From: Bacteroidaceae bacterium
Lineage (GTDB): Bacteria > Bacteroidota > Bacteroidia > Bacteroidales > Bacteroidaceae
Assembly (NCBI GenBank): GCA_016292045.1
Contig: JAEEZX010000019.1
Span: 1 to 64,000 of the forward strand
Direction of reading: 5' to 3'
DNA: 64,000 bases
Shown here piece after piece: positions 38,027 to 49,021 of the stretch. Below the pieces are notes generated by a model. It did no database searches. It was not told the DNA's origin and worked only from the letters and a program-made list of their open reading frames with translations. The translations under genes were made by a program, and so were the position numbers. Position 1 is the stretch's first letter, and each line of letters starts with the position of its first letter.

Positions 38027-39058
38027 CTATTGCAGAATGAACAAAACGAGCTCCAGAAGAAGGTCGCCGGGAGCCATTCTGCAGCCTCCCACCCCCTTCG
38101 ACTTACCGTCCGTTTGGCGTATCTCATGCAAAATGTTCAACACCTTTTTTGCAGGATACGTTTTCATGCCCGGCACGATGTCCTTGCGCACCTTCCAGTC
38201 GGGCTGTCCGAGCCACGCGGCCACACCCTTCTCCGTCTTGTCGGGAGCGTAGAACGTGAGCATCAGATCGGAATAGAAACCGTAGAGAACGGAAAGCGTG
38301 GGCGAAATAGCAAAAGAACGGGGATTGCTGTTAAAATATTTTACGATTTTCAGCGCCTGAGCTTTGTTCCTGCGTGCAAGCGCGGACACCAGTTCGTAAT
38401 TATTATACTCACGCGAAAGGCCGGTTTGCTCCTCCACCATCATCGCAGTGATGCGTCGCTCGCCCTGCGGGAGGGCATTGCAGAGCTTGCTTATCTCGCT
38501 GTCCATGCGGGCGAGGTCGAGCCCCACAAACTCCACGAGCATCTCCACAGCCTTCGTCTCTATGTCGGCACCCTTCTCCTTTGCCGTGCGAGTGACAAAC
38601 CCGGGCATCGACGTGTCGTAGATGCGTTTGCTCTCAAAGACAACGCCTGCCTTGGCAACAGCTTTGGAAGCCGACTTGCGGCTGTCCATCACCCCGCCCT
38701 TGTGACAGAGGATGAGCACGGTGGTGGGCGAAGGATTCTTGGCGTAGGCCTCCAGAGCGTCCAGATTGCCGCGCATCTGCTGCGCCTCGCGTACCAGAAC
38801 TACACGGCGTCCGCCCATGACGGGGAACTGACGGCACGAATCGGCAATGCGCTTGGCATCCGACTCCAGACCGTAGAATATCTCAGCGTCGAAGTCGCGC
38901 TGTCCCTCGGGAGCCAACGTGTCGAAGAGGAAAGAAGAAAGACGGTCGATGAAGAACGGTTCTTCGCCCTCCAGCAAATAGATGGGGGCAACGACACCGC
39001 TCCTGACATCACGCATGATATCCTCAACGGCAGGTCCTGTGACGCGACTCTGAGCCAT
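38027..39058 (-). CDS. holA: DNA polymerase III subunit delta
   Basis: PIYLLEGEEPFFIDRLSSFLFDTLAPEGQRDFDAEIFYG...VVLVREAQQM. Confidence 0.9.
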   Translation of the reverse strand: MAQSRVTGPAVEDIMRDVRSGVVAPIYLLEGEEPFFIDRLSSFLFDTLAPEGQRDFDAEIFYGLESDAKRIADSCRQFPVMGGRRVVLVREAQQMRGNLDALEAYAKNPSPTTVLILCHKGGVMDSRKSASKAVAKAGVVFESKRIYDTSMPGFVTRTAKEKGADIETKAVEMLVEFVGLDLARMDSEISKLCNALPQGERRITAMMVEEQTGLSREYNNYELVSALARRNKAQALKIVKYFNSNPRSFAISPTLSVLYGFYSDLMLTFYAPDKTEKGVAAWLGQPDWKVRKDIVPGMKTYPAKKVLNILHEIRQTDGKSKGVGGCRMAPGDLLLELVLFILQ

Positions 39059-39171
39059 ATTCAATTGCAAAAATACAAAAAAGAGCAAAGGATAGGGCGC
39101 AAAGGACGGAAGTTTTTTTCGTTCTTTCAAGGTTTTTTCATACTTTTGCGAACAAACACAAGACAGACGCT

Positions 39172-39621
39172 GTGAAGCACACACTCAATATGCCACCTGC
39201 GAAGCTCACGCTGACGAAACAGCGCGGCGTCGTGAAGGTGTGGGACACGCTGAGAGGAAAGTGGGTGAAATTCACTCCCGAGGAATGGGTGCGACAGACG
39301 TTCTGCCACTGGATGACGGGCGAACTGGGCTATCCCGCAGCACGGCTGGGCAACGAGATAGCAATAGAGCAGAACGGTATGCGCAGACGCTGCGACAGCA
39401 TCTTCTACGACACGGAAGGACGTCCCGCCATCATCATCGAATACAAGGCGCCGTACGTACCGCTGACGGAGCGCGTGCTCGACCAGGCTATACGGTATAA
39501 TATGGTGCTGCGTGTGCCCCGTCTGTTCATCAGCAACGGTATGGAGCACTGGAGCGTGGAGATAGACGAAAACGACACGCCCCACATCAGGAGGAGCGTG
39601 CCGAAATATAACGATTTGTAA
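39172..39621 (+). CDS. type I restriction enzyme R protein N-terminal (HSDR_N) domain protein, stand-alone
   Basis: RQTFCHWMTGELGYPAARLGNEIAIEQNGMRRRCDSIFYDTEGRPAIIIEYKAP. Start may be ATG 39190. Confidence 0.8.
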   Translation: MKHTLNMPPAKLTLTKQRGVVKVWDTLRGKWVKFTPEEWVRQTFCHWMTGELGYPAARLGNEIAIEQNGMRRRCDSIFYDTEGRPAIIIEYKAPYVPLTERVLDQAIRYNMVLRVPRLFISNGMEHWSVEIDENDTPHIRRSVPKYNDL

Positions 39622-39633
39622 GGGGGATATGCC

Positions 39634-40455
39634 CTACTCGTCTGTCTTGCGCACAGAACGGCGGCGTTTCGGCTTGTCGTCCGTTGCGACGGTCACCTGT
39701 ACACCTGCCAGTTCGGGATCAATCATGATACGGCCGCAGTATTCGCACACGATAATCTTCTTGCGCATGCGGATATCAAGCTGACGCTGGGGCGGAATCT
39801 TGTTGAAGCAGCCACCGCAGGCATCACGCTGCACATAGACCACGCCGAGACCGTTGCGGCAGTTCTTACGGATGCGCTTGAATGCTGTCAGCAGACGCGT
39901 CTCGATGGTGAGCTCCGTAGCCTGAGCCTGCTCCTTGAGCTTCTCTTCCTCCTCGCGGGTCTCCTTGGTAACCTCCTCCAGCTCCACACGCTTGGCGTCA
40001 AGGTCTGCACGGCGGTCGTTCACGAGGGTGTTGTTGCGCAGAGCCTCTTCCTCCTTGGCCTTGATACGCTCCTTGGCCTCGTTGATTTTCTTCTCGTTGA
40101 GCTGAATGTCGAGCTCGGCATACTCAATCTGCTTGGAGAGGTTGTCGTACTCGCGGTTGTTGCGCACGTTGTCAATCTGCGTCTTGAAGCGCTCGATATT
40201 CATCTCGTTCTCCTTGATGTTTGCCTGGCGCTCGCTCACTTCCTTCTTCAGCGTGATGATGTCGTTGTTGATGTTCTCGATACGGGTGGTGAGGCCCTCG
40301 ATTTCATCCTCGAGGTCGCGCACCTCCTCGGGCAGTTCGCCGCGGATGGTACGTATCTTGTCAATCTCCGAGAGAAGCGTCTGCAGCTTATACAGATTCT
40401 TCAGCTTCTCCTCCACCTTGAGGTCAGCGACATTTTTCTTGTTGTCTCTTGCCAT
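39634..40455 (-). CDS. C4-type zinc ribbon coiled-coil protein
   Basis: Long coiled coil, then DACGGCFNKIPPQRQLDIRMRKKIIVCEYCGRIM. Confidence 0.88.
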   Translation of the reverse strand: MARDNKKNVADLKVEEKLKNLYKLQTLLSEIDKIRTIRGELPEEVRDLEDEIEGLTTRIENINNDIITLKKEVSERQANIKENEMNIERFKTQIDNVRNNREYDNLSKQIEYAELDIQLNEKKINEAKERIKAKEEEALRNNTLVNDRRADLDAKRVELEEVTKETREEEEKLKEQAQATELTIETRLLTAFKRIRKNCRNGLGVVYVQRDACGGCFNKIPPQRQLDIRMRKKIIVCEYCGRIMIDPELAGVQVTVATDDKPKRRRSVRKTDE

Positions 40456-40456
40456 T

Positions 40457-41224
40457 CTAAATCAGATATTTTATAGGGTTTGTATTTATTTCTGTCATAT
40501 AGAGTGAAAGCTCGGGCAGGCGCTCCTCAAGAACGCGCTGCAGGAGTTCGACGGTGTATTGCTCGCTCTCGTAGTGACCCAGGACGGCAATCTGTATCTT
40601 ATCATCATAACCGAAATAACGATGATAATGCATCTCACCCGTGAGGAATGCGTCAGCCTCCTGACGTACGGCCTCGTCTATCGCGAAATCTCCGGCACCT
40701 CCACATATGGCCACACTGCCTATCGGACGGGAAAGCATCTCGTTGTGCATCAGACACGAGCAACGGAAGGTTTCCTTGACACGCTCCAGGAAAAACTCGG
40801 CCTGCTCCTCCACAGGAAGATAGCCCAACACTCCTCCGCCCTGCATGGGAACGACATCGATGAGCCCCAGTTTCTCTGCTATCATGTAGTTCACACCGTC
40901 CTCTGCATTGTCGAGATTGGTGTGGGCGGCATAGATGGCAATGTCGTTCTGGATGGCCAGACGAAGGCAACGCTCCACATCAGTGGCATCGGAAACACAC
41001 TTGAGAGCACGGAAGAGCAGAGGATGATGAGACACAATCATGTTGCAACCCAAATCCACAGCCTCGTGAAGCACGTCTTCCGTGACGTCCAAACACAATA
41101 AGGCCCCTGAAACCTCCGTCTCTGTCAATCCGCACTGAAGTCCAGCATTATCATAGCTCTCTTGCAGGGGCAGAGGCGCGAAATGTTCAAGGGCATCGAT
41201 TACTTCCCTGACTTTCACACTCAC
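40457..41224 (-). CDS. Nif3-like dinuclear metal center hexameric protein
   Basis: SYDNAGLQCG, VSHHPLLFRALK, YAAHTNLDNAEDGVN. GTG at 41224 is preferred because TACTTTTG (41247-41254) lies inside the longer ORF. Confidence 0.85.
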   Translation of the reverse strand: MSVKVREVIDALEHFAPLPLQESYDNAGLQCGLTETEVSGALLCLDVTEDVLHEAVDLGCNMIVSHHPLLFRALKCVSDATDVERCLRLAIQNDIAIYAAHTNLDNAEDGVNYMIAEKLGLIDVVPMQGGGVLGYLPVEEQAEFFLERVKETFRCSCLMHNEMLSRPIGSVAICGGAGDFAIDEAVRQEADAFLTGEMHYHRYFGYDDKIQIAVLGHYESEQYTVELLQRVLEERLPELSLYMTEINTNPIKYLI

Positions 41225-41373
41225 GTGATATATCTGTTTTCGGCCACAAAAGTACAAAAAAATTAAGTGTTGTGGAGCATCGTCGGGCGCTTTTTTCCCT
41301 TATTTGCGATTTTTTGACTACTTTTGCACCATATTTCGGGCGCACGCGCACATATATTTAAACGTATAGCGAC

Positions 41374-42306
41374 ATGAGACGACTGCCAGCAGAATGGGAA
41401 CCACAAGAAGCCGTACTCCTTACATGGCCACATGAAGGAACCGACTGGTGCGACTCTCTGGAGGACGTGGAAAAATGTTATGTGAACATCGCCAGCGAGA
41501 TTGCAAAACGTGAGACGCTGTGGATTGTCACTCCCGAACCGGAACACGTGCGAAACCTGCTGAACGGCATCGAAGCAAAGATAATAATGTGTCCGACGAA
41601 CGACACATGGGCGCGCGACCACGCCTTCATCTCCGTGGAGGAAGACGGCGAGAGACGATTGCTGGACTTCCGTTTCAACGCATGGGGAGGCAAGTTTGAG
41701 GCAGAGCTCGACAACGCCATCAACACCCATATACAATGGGCCGTAGACGGCATATACGAAGACCATCTGGACGTAGAACTGGAAGGCGGCAGCATCGAAT
41801 CGGACGGTCGGGGCACCATACTCACCACCGTGAGATGCAACAAAAACCCCAACAGACGCAAAGCCGGAGAAGATATCGAAAGCGTATTTATCAACAGTCT
41901 TGGAGCCAAACGAATCCTATGGCTGGAGAACGGCGGACTGGAACATGACGACACGGACGGTCACATCGACACGCTGGCACGTTTTGCTCCCAATGACGTA
42001 ATCGTCTACGGAGAGGGCGACGAAGCCCTTCTAACGGAACTGAAAGCTCTGCGTACGATGGAGGGCAAGCCCTATACTCTTGTGCCGCTACCACCCTATC
42101 ACGTCAATTTCCTCATCATGAACGGTGCCGTGCTGGTGCCCTTCTATGAAAACGGGGACGACAACGAAAGAGCTCGGAAGACTCTGCAGAGTGTTTTCCC
42201 GGAAAGAGAAATCGTGGGCATCAACTGCCGCATACTGCTCACACAGAACGGCAGCCTGCATTGCTGCACCATGCAGTTTCCACTCATAAAAAAGGAAGCA
42301 GAATGA
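41374..42306 (+). CDS. aguA: agmatine deiminase
   Basis: PAEWEPQEAVLLTWPHEGTDW, WARDHAFI, GGSIESDGRGT, DGHIDTLARF. Confidence 0.95.
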   Translation: MRRLPAEWEPQEAVLLTWPHEGTDWCDSLEDVEKCYVNIASEIAKRETLWIVTPEPEHVRNLLNGIEAKIIMCPTNDTWARDHAFISVEEDGERRLLDFRFNAWGGKFEAELDNAINTHIQWAVDGIYEDHLDVELEGGSIESDGRGTILTTVRCNKNPNRRKAGEDIESVFINSLGAKRILWLENGGLEHDDTDGHIDTLARFAPNDVIVYGEGDEALLTELKALRTMEGKPYTLVPLPPYHVNFLIMNGAVLVPFYENGDDNERARKTLQSVFPEREIVGINCRILLTQNGSLHCCTMQFPLIKKEAE

Positions 42307-43178
42307 AAGTCGGTATCATACAAATCAAATGCTGCGCTGACAGCGAAGCCAATAAACGCAAACTCGCAGAGCGTATTGACGAAGTCAGCCGAAAGGGCGC
42401 AGAACTCGTAGTGCTGCAGGAACTGCACAACACACTCTATTTCTGCCAGACGGAGTCGGTGGATATGTGTGCACTTGCAGAACCCATACCCGGGCCTTCG
42501 ACAGAATTCTACGGAGAAATAGCTAAACGAAACGGTATCGTGCTCGTCACATCGCTCTTCGAGCGCAGAGCAGCGGGATTGTATCACAACACGGCTGTGG
42601 TCTTCGAACGCGACGGCAGCATTGCGGGAAAATACCGAAAGATGCACATTCCGGACGACCCGGCTTACTACGAGAAGTTCTACTTCACTCCCGGTGACCA
42701 GGGATTCTGGCCCATCAAGACATCAGTGGGAATGCTGGGCGTACAGGTGTGCTGGGATCAATGGTATCCTGAAGGAGCAAGACTTATGGCGCTGCACGGT
42801 GCCGAAATACTCATATACCCGACAGCCATCGGTTACGAAAGCAGCGACACACCCGAAGAACAGGAACGCCAGCGCATCGCATGGCAAACCGTGCAGAGAG
42901 GGCATGCCGTAGCTAACGGACTGCCCGTGATAGCAGTAAACCGCTGCGGACACGAACCCGACCCGTCCGGACAGACAAAAGGAATACAATTCTGGGGTAC
43001 CAGTTTCGTTGCCGGTCCGCAGGGAGAAATCGTTTATGAAGCACCTCAGGAAGAAGAAGCGGCTGTCGTGGCAGATGTAGATATGGCACGCAGCGAGCAG
43101 GTGCGCCGTTGGTGGCCGTTCCTGAGAGACAGAAGAATAGAAGCGTTTGACGGGCTCACAAAACGTTTCATCGACTAA
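42303..43178 (+). CDS. aguB: N-carbamoylputrescine amidohydrolase
   Basis: Nitrilase fold KYRKMHIPDDPAYYEKFYFTPGDQGF, GVQVCWDQWYPE. ATGA overlap with aguA. Confidence 0.95.
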   Translation: MKVGIIQIKCCADSEANKRKLAERIDEVSRKGAELVVLQELHNTLYFCQTESVDMCALAEPIPGPSTEFYGEIAKRNGIVLVTSLFERRAAGLYHNTAVVFERDGSIAGKYRKMHIPDDPAYYEKFYFTPGDQGFWPIKTSVGMLGVQVCWDQWYPEGARLMALHGAEILIYPTAIGYESSDTPEEQERQRIAWQTVQRGHAVANGLPVIAVNRCGHEPDPSGQTKGIQFWGTSFVAGPQGEIVYEAPQEEEAAVVADVDMARSEQVRRWWPFLRDRRIEAFDGLTKRFID

Positions 43179-43221
43179 AGAAGAACAAACAATATAATCG
43201 TATAATAAAAAAACAGCATAT

Positions 43222-45414
43222 ATGTCCAGTAGCATCCGTTTCCGCATCGTGGGAGAGGCATTCAGAAAGAAGGCAATTGATATACCCAATCGCGCAGAAC
43301 GCCCGAGCGAGTTTTTTGCCAAGTATGTCTTCAACAAAGAGAAGATGTATCGTTATCTGCCTGCAAAGGTGTATAAGAAGATGTGTGACGTCATCGACAA
43401 CGGTGCCACACTCGATCTTGACACAGCCGATGCCGTAGCAGCCGGTATGAAGAAGTGGGCGATGGAACTTGGAGTGACGCATTGCACACACTGGTTCCAG
43501 CCTCTCACAGAAGGAACTGCGGAAAAGCACGACGGTTTCGTAGAGCACGACGGCAAGGGAGGACTCGTAGAGGAGTTCACCGGCAAGCAGCTTGTGCAGC
43601 AGGAACCGGATGCCTCATCATTCCCTTCCGGAGGTATACGCTCCACCTTCGAGGCACGCGGATATTCGGCATGGGATCCTGCCTCACCCGTCTTTGTTAT
43701 GGGCGACACACTGATGATACCCACCGTATTTATCTCATACACAGGTGAAGCGCTTGATTACAAGGCTCCGTTGAAGAAGGCTCTCAAGGCTGTTGACAAA
43801 GCCGCCACACAAGTGGCACGCTACTTCTACCCCAAAGTGAACAAGGTTGTTTCCAATCTCGGTTGGGAACAGGAATACTTCCTCATGGATGCCGATCTCT
43901 ATGGAGCACGTCCCGATATGCTGCTCACCGGACGCACACTGATGGGACACTCCAGCGCCAAAGACCAGCAGATGGACGACCACTACTTCGGAGCAATTCC
44001 CGAACGGGTGGCAGCCTTCATGAAAGATCTTGAGATACAAGCCCTGGAACTCGGCATTCCCTGCAAGACCCGTCACAACGAGGTGGCCCCCAATCAGTTT
44101 GAACTGGCTCCCATCTTCGAGGAGACGAATCTTGCCGTAGACCACAACATGCTGCTGATGAGTCTGATGCAGAAGGTGGCACGCAAGCACGGTTTCCGTT
44201 GTCTGTTGCACGAAAAACCCTTCAAGGGAATCAACGGATCCGGTAAGCACAACAACTGGAGTCTGGCCACCGACACAGGAATACTGTTGCACGGTCCCGG
44301 CAAGACACCGATGGACAATCTGCGTTTCATCACTTTCGTTGTAGAGACTCTGATGGCCGTTTATCGTCACAACGGACTGCTGAAAGCATCCATCATTTCG
44401 GCCACGAATGCACATCGTCTGGGAGGCCACGAGGCACCGCCAGCTATCGTTTCCGCATTCCTTGGCGCACAACTCACAGAAGTGCTCAATCGCCTGGAAG
44501 AGAGTGACGACAACACTATCTTCAACCTTTCCGGCAAACAGGCCATCCTGCTCGATATCCCGCAGATACCGCAACTCTCACGCGACAACACCGATCGTAA
44601 TCGCACGTCGCCGTTTGCCTTCACGGGCAACCGCTTTGAGTTCCGCGCTGTGGGAAGCCAGGCCAACTGTGCCGCAGCAATGATTGTACTCAACACTGCA
44701 ATGGCGGAAGCACTCACCAGTTTCCGTACACGTGTCGACAAACTCATCGCTTCAGGTATGGAGATGACGAAAGCTATCATCTGTGTGCTGCGCGACGATA
44801 TCAAGACGTGCAAACCTGTGCGCTTCGACGGTAACGGTTATTCCGACGAATGGAAAGAAGAAGCAAAACGACGCGGACTCGACACTGAGACATCTGCCCC
44901 TCTCATGCTCGACCATTATCTGGACAAAGAGACCGTAACGATGTTCCAAAGCCAGAAAGTGATGACTGAAGGCGAACTGCGTGCCCGCACGGAAATCAAA
45001 CTTGAGACCTACATCAAGAAGATACAGATTGAAGCACGTATCTTCGGTGACCTCTGTCTCAACCACATCATCCCCGTGGCAACCCGCTATCAGAGCCAGC
45101 TCATAGAGAATGTGAGTCGCGTGGCAAGTGTCTTCTCCGGCACGGAAGCCAAAGCTCTCAGCAGCAACAACATCCTGCTCATCAAGGACATCTCGGAACA
45201 CTCTGCATATATCACAGAAAACGTGCAACGACTTATCGATGCACGTAAGGTGGCCAACAGACTGGATGACGTGAGAGAAAAAGCAATAGCTTACCACGAC
45301 AACGTAGCACCTCTCATCGAGGACATACGTAAGCACGTGGATAAGCTAGAGCTGATTGTTGACGACGAATTGTGGCCTCTGCCCAAGTATCGCGAGATGC
45401 TGTTTATCCGTTAG
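43222..45414 (+). CDS. glnN: glutamine synthetase type III
   Basis: 730 aa; [56 protein letters not shown]. Confidence 0.95.
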   Translation: MSSSIRFRIVGEAFRKKAIDIPNRAERPSEFFAKYVFNKEKMYRYLPAKVYKKMCDVIDNGATLDLDTADAVAAGMKKWAMELGVTHCTHWFQPLTEGTAEKHDGFVEHDGKGGLVEEFTGKQLVQQEPDASSFPSGGIRSTFEARGYSAWDPASPVFVMGDTLMIPTVFISYTGEALDYKAPLKKALKAVDKAATQVARYFYPKVNKVVSNLGWEQEYFLMDADLYGARPDMLLTGRTLMGHSSAKDQQMDDHYFGAIPERVAAFMKDLEIQALELGIPCKTRHNEVAPNQFELAPIFEETNLAVDHNMLLMSLMQKVARKHGFRCLLHEKPFKGINGSGKHNNWSLATDTGILLHGPGKTPMDNLRFITFVVETLMAVYRHNGLLKASIISATNAHRLGGHEAPPAIVSAFLGAQLTEVLNRLEESDDNTIFNLSGKQAILLDIPQIPQLSRDNTDRNRTSPFAFTGNRFEFRAVGSQANCAAAMIVLNTAMAEALTSFRTRVDKLIASGMEMTKAIICVLRDDIKTCKPVRFDGNGYSDEWKEEAKRRGLDTETSAPLMLDHYLDKETVTMFQSQKVMTEGELRARTEIKLETYIKKIQIEARIFGDLCLNHIIPVATRYQSQLIENVSRVASVFSGTEAKALSSNNILLIKDISEHSAYITENVQRLIDARKVANRLDDVREKAIAYHDNVAPLIEDIRKHVDKLELIVDDELWPLPKYREMLFIR

Positions 45415-47480
45415 TTGCTGAAAGCCAGCGACTCTTCGGAAGCAACTTTTATCTTTATCGGGCGCGTCTTGTCCACCTCACCTGAAAGCAGGGACTTGGA
45501 CAGGTCGTTGAGCAGATAGTGCTGCAAAGCACGCTTCACAGGACGGGCTCCGAAACTTGGGTCGTAACCTTTCTCTGCAAGGAAGTTGACAACATCGTCG
45601 GGCACCTCCACAGAAATCTGGCTCTCCGAGAGACGACGCTTGAGTGTGTCGAGCTGCAGATTGACGATAGCTTTCACCTGTTCCTTTGAGAGCGACTCAA
45701 ATGTGATGATATCATCCACACGGTTGAGGAACTCCGGACGCACAGTCTGGAAGAGTTGCTCACGAGTGTAGTTGGACGTCATGATGATAAGAGTGTTCTT
45801 GAAGTTGACCGTACGTCCCTTGGAATCAGTCAGACGTCCGTCGTCCAGCACTTGCAGAAGAGTATTGAAGACATCGGGATGAGCCTTCTCTATCTCATCG
45901 AACAAGACAACAGAATATGGTTTACGTCTGACGGCCTCTGTCAACTGACCGCCCTCATCGTAGCCGACATATCCTGGAGGGGCGCCAATGAGTCGGGATA
46001 CAGAGAACTTCTCCTGATACTCCGACATATCGATACGTGTCATCATACTCTCATCATCGAACAGTGTCTCGGCAAGAGCACGTGCCAGTTCGGTCTTACC
46101 CACACCGGTAGTACCCAGGAAGATGAAACTGCCGATAGGACGCTTCGGATCCTGCAATCCTGCCCTGCTCCTTCTCACGGCATCAGCCACAGCATGTATA
46201 GCTTCTTCCTGACCAATGACTCTCTTATGAAGTTCGTCTTCAAGTGTAAGGAGTTTTTCGCGTTCCGATTGCATCATCTTCGACACAGGGATACCGGTCC
46301 AGCGACTTACGACATCTGCAATGTCATCGGGAGTCACCTCCTCCTTGAGAAGCGCAGAACCAGCCGGTGCGGCATTCTGTGCGCGCTGCATTTCCTTTTC
46401 AAGAGACGGCAGTTTTGAATAACGTATCTCTGCCACACGTGCATAGTCGCCCTCGCGTTCACGCTGTTCTGCTTCCTGTTTGAGCGATGCCATCTGGTCT
46501 TTTATGGTCTGCACACGATTGGCCTCTTTCTTCTCTTCCTCCCATTGCTGACGCATCTTGCCTTCTTCGCGCTTGAGAGCATCTATGTCGGCCTCCAGTT
46601 TCTTGAGTTTCACCTCATCCTTCTCGCGTTTGATTGCCTCGCGTTCGATTTCAAGTTGGCGCAAACGACGCGTAAGTTCGTCCAATGCTTCGGGTACGCT
46701 GTCGCGCTCCATACGCAGCTTGGCAGCAGCCTCATCCATCAGGTCGATAGCTTTATCGGGCAGGAAACGTTCCGTGATATAACGGTGAGATAGCGACACG
46801 GCAGCAATGATGGCATCATCCTGAATACGCACTCTGTGATGCTGCTCATAGCGTTCTTTCAAGCCACGCAGGATACTGATGGAAGCCATCGTATCGGGCT
46901 CGTCCACGAGGACGGTCTGGAAACGTCGCTCAAGAGCCTTATCCTTTTCAAAATACTTCTGGTATTCGTCCAGCGTAGTGGCACCGATAGAGCGCAACTC
47001 ACCACGCGCAAGAGCGGGCTTCAGAATGTTTGCTGCATCCATTGCGCCCTGCGTCTGTCCTGCGCCCACAAGAGTGTGAATCTCATCGATGAAGAGGATG
47101 ATATTACCCTCCGACTCGACTACCTCCTTCACCACCTTCTTCAGGCGCTCCTCAAATTCTCCCTGGTATTTCGCACCGGCAATCAGAGCACCCATGTCAA
47201 GACTGTACAGTTGTTTGTTTTTCAGATTCTCCGGCACATCACCACGCAAGATACGGTGCGCAAGACCTTCCACAATGGCGGTCTTACCAGTACCCGGTTC
47301 ACCGATAAGCACGGGGTTGTTCTTCGTGCGTCGGGAAAGTATCTGAAGCACGCGACGTATCTCCTCGTCACGACCTATCACGGGATCGAGCTTACCCTTA
47401 CGAGCCTCCTCCACAAGGTTGCGTGCATACAGTTCAAGAGCTTTCTGCTCCTGCTGTTGATTATTGTTTGCTGTCATCAT
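45411..47480 (-). CDS. clpB: ClpB-type AAA+ disaggregase lacking the N-terminal Clp domain
   Basis: Both AAA domains ([16 protein letters not shown]) and the M-domain coiled coil are present. Protein starts at [37 protein letters not shown]. Confidence 0.88.
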   Translation of the reverse strand: MMTANNNQQQEQKALELYARNLVEEARKGKLDPVIGRDEEIRRVLQILSRRTKNNPVLIGEPGTGKTAIVEGLAHRILRGDVPENLKNKQLYSLDMGALIAGAKYQGEFEERLKKVVKEVVESEGNIILFIDEIHTLVGAGQTQGAMDAANILKPALARGELRSIGATTLDEYQKYFEKDKALERRFQTVLVDEPDTMASISILRGLKERYEQHHRVRIQDDAIIAAVSLSHRYITERFLPDKAIDLMDEAAAKLRMERDSVPEALDELTRRLRQLEIEREAIKREKDEVKLKKLEADIDALKREEGKMRQQWEEEKKEANRVQTIKDQMASLKQEAEQREREGDYARVAEIRYSKLPSLEKEMQRAQNAAPAGSALLKEEVTPDDIADVVSRWTGIPVSKMMQSEREKLLTLEDELHKRVIGQEEAIHAVADAVRRSRAGLQDPKRPIGSFIFLGTTGVGKTELARALAETLFDDESMMTRIDMSEYQEKFSVSRLIGAPPGYVGYDEGGQLTEAVRRKPYSVVLFDEIEKAHPDVFNTLLQVLDDGRLTDSKGRTVNFKNTLIIMTSNYTREQLFQTVRPEFLNRVDDIITFESLSKEQVKAIVNLQLDTLKRRLSESQISVEVPDDVVNFLAEKGYDPSFGARPVKRALQHYLLNDLSKSLLSGEVDKTRPIKIKVASEESLAFSN

Positions 47481-47619
47481 AGTAGTAGTGGTTTTTATTG
47501 GTTTTTGTTTTCACACCACCACTACGCAAACTCCGTGCTAAAAGCCGAAATACGTACAAAAAGTCATTCTTTACGCCATTTTGGCAGAAAAGATATGCCC
47601 CTCAGAAGAGTTCCCGCGC

Positions 47620-47997
47620 TCAGTCGTACAACCGGAAAATACGCTCCATCGGATACCACTTATCCGTACTCTTCGCATCGGCATCACAGCCTTGGAACTT
47701 CGACACGAAAGCCTCCCACTCCGCCTGACGAGGCAATGTGGCAAGACGGCTCATCGACTTCTCCCAATCAAAGTCTGCCGGAGCATCAACTATCATGGTG
47801 AGATGATTTCCGATGAGATATATCTCCATTTCGAGAATACCCACCTGCCGTATTCCCTCGCGTATCTCCTTCCAGTGATGGGCCTCTGAATGATATTTGC
47901 GATAGAGTTCTATCAGTTCCGGGTCACTGCTGATTTCCAGATACTGCACATAACGTTTTATCCTGCCATTCGAAATAGTCTGAACGTAACCTTCCAT
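47620..47997 (-). CDS. L-rhamnose mutarotase family (RhaM/DUF718) protein
   Basis: RYVQYLEISSDPELIELYRKYHSEAHHWKEIREGIRQVGILEMEIYLIGNHLTMIVDA. Confidence 0.85.
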   Translation of the reverse strand: MEGYVQTISNGRIKRYVQYLEISSDPELIELYRKYHSEAHHWKEIREGIRQVGILEMEIYLIGNHLTMIVDAPADFDWEKSMSRLATLPRQAEWEAFVSKFQGCDADAKSTDKWYPMERIFRLYD

Positions 47998-48001
47998 AGC
48001 A

Positions 48002-49021
48002 TCAGAACTTAACAAGAATACGGAACACCTTGCCGGGATTCTCGCTCCACCAGCGCATTGTCTCCAGAGCTTCTTCCGGACATATTTCCTTAGTTATCAG
48101 GGAGTCCACGGGACATGTGCCGCGCTCAAGATAATTTATCACTGCGCGAAAATCACTGGGTTGTGCGTTGCGCGAACCGCGTATATCGAGTTCCTTCTGC
48201 ACGAAATATTTCGTCTGGAACGAAACCTCCGACTTGGCATATCCGATACAAGCCACACGACCCGTGAATGCCACCTCGTTGATTGCCATCTGATAGGTAG
48301 GCACACTGCCCACTGCCTCTATCACCACATCCGGACCGAAACCGCCAGTAATCTCCTGCAAACGCTGATGAACATCCTCCGCAAGAGTGTTTACGGTGTA
48401 GGCGGCTCCCATCTTCTTGGCAAGAGCCAGTTTCTCGTCATCGATGTCCGCAGCAATCACCGTTGCTCCTCGCATGGCAGAACGTACAATAGCACCCATG
48501 CCCACCATTCCGCAACCTATCACCATCACCACATCGATATCCGTCACCTGTGCGCGACTCACCGCATGAAATCCTACAGACATGGGTTCCACCAGCGCAG
48601 TGGTGCGCGGCGAGAGACTGCCGGCCGGAATCACCTTCTCCCACGGCAGTACGATATACTCCTTCATCGCTCCATTGCGCTGCACACCGAGCGTCTCGTT
48701 GTGTTCACACGCATTCACACGCATATTTCTGCAGGACGCACACTTTCCGCAGTTGGTATAGGGATTGCACGTCACCACCATACCGGGTTTCAACGTCTCG
48801 GGCACGCCGCTTCCAACAGCTTCTATTACGGCACCTATTTCATGGCCCGGTATAACAGGATTCAAAGCCATCGTATTGCGTCCCATGAATGTATTGATGT
48901 CGCTACCGCAAAAACCCACGTAGCAGAGTTTCAGGAGCACTTCCCCGGCAAGCGGCGACTGCGGCATCTCCACATCAATGATATTCAGTTCCTGATTGTG
49001 TGTTATCTGTATTGCTTTCAT
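48002..49021 (-). CDS. zinc-binding alcohol/sugar dehydrogenase
   Basis: GHEIGAVIEAVGSGV, NPYTNCGKCASCRNMRVNAC, MDR Rossmann VMVIGCGMVGMGAI. Confidence 0.88.
   Translation of the reverse strand: MKAIQITHNQELNIIDVEMPQSPLAGEVLLKLCYVGFCGSDINTFMGRNTMALNPVIPGHEIGAVIEAVGSGVPETLKPGMVVTCNPYTNCGKCASCRNMRVNACEHNETLGVQRNGAMKEYIVLPWEKVIPAGSLSPRTTALVEPMSVGFHAVSRAQVTDIDVVMVIGCGMVGMGAIVRSAMRGATVIAADIDDEKLALAKKMGAAYTVNTLAEDVHQRLQEITGGFGPDVVIEAVGSVPTYQMAINEVAFTGRVACIGYAKSEVSFQTKYFVQKELDIRGSRNAQPSDFRAVINYLERGTCPVDSLITKEICPEEALETMRWWSENPGKVFRILVKF

Noticed and set aside
47483-47540. CIRCE-type heat-shock operator upstream of clpB
   Set aside because: TTAGCACTC-N9-GAGTGCTAA is not present; only an unrelated inverted repeat is seen.
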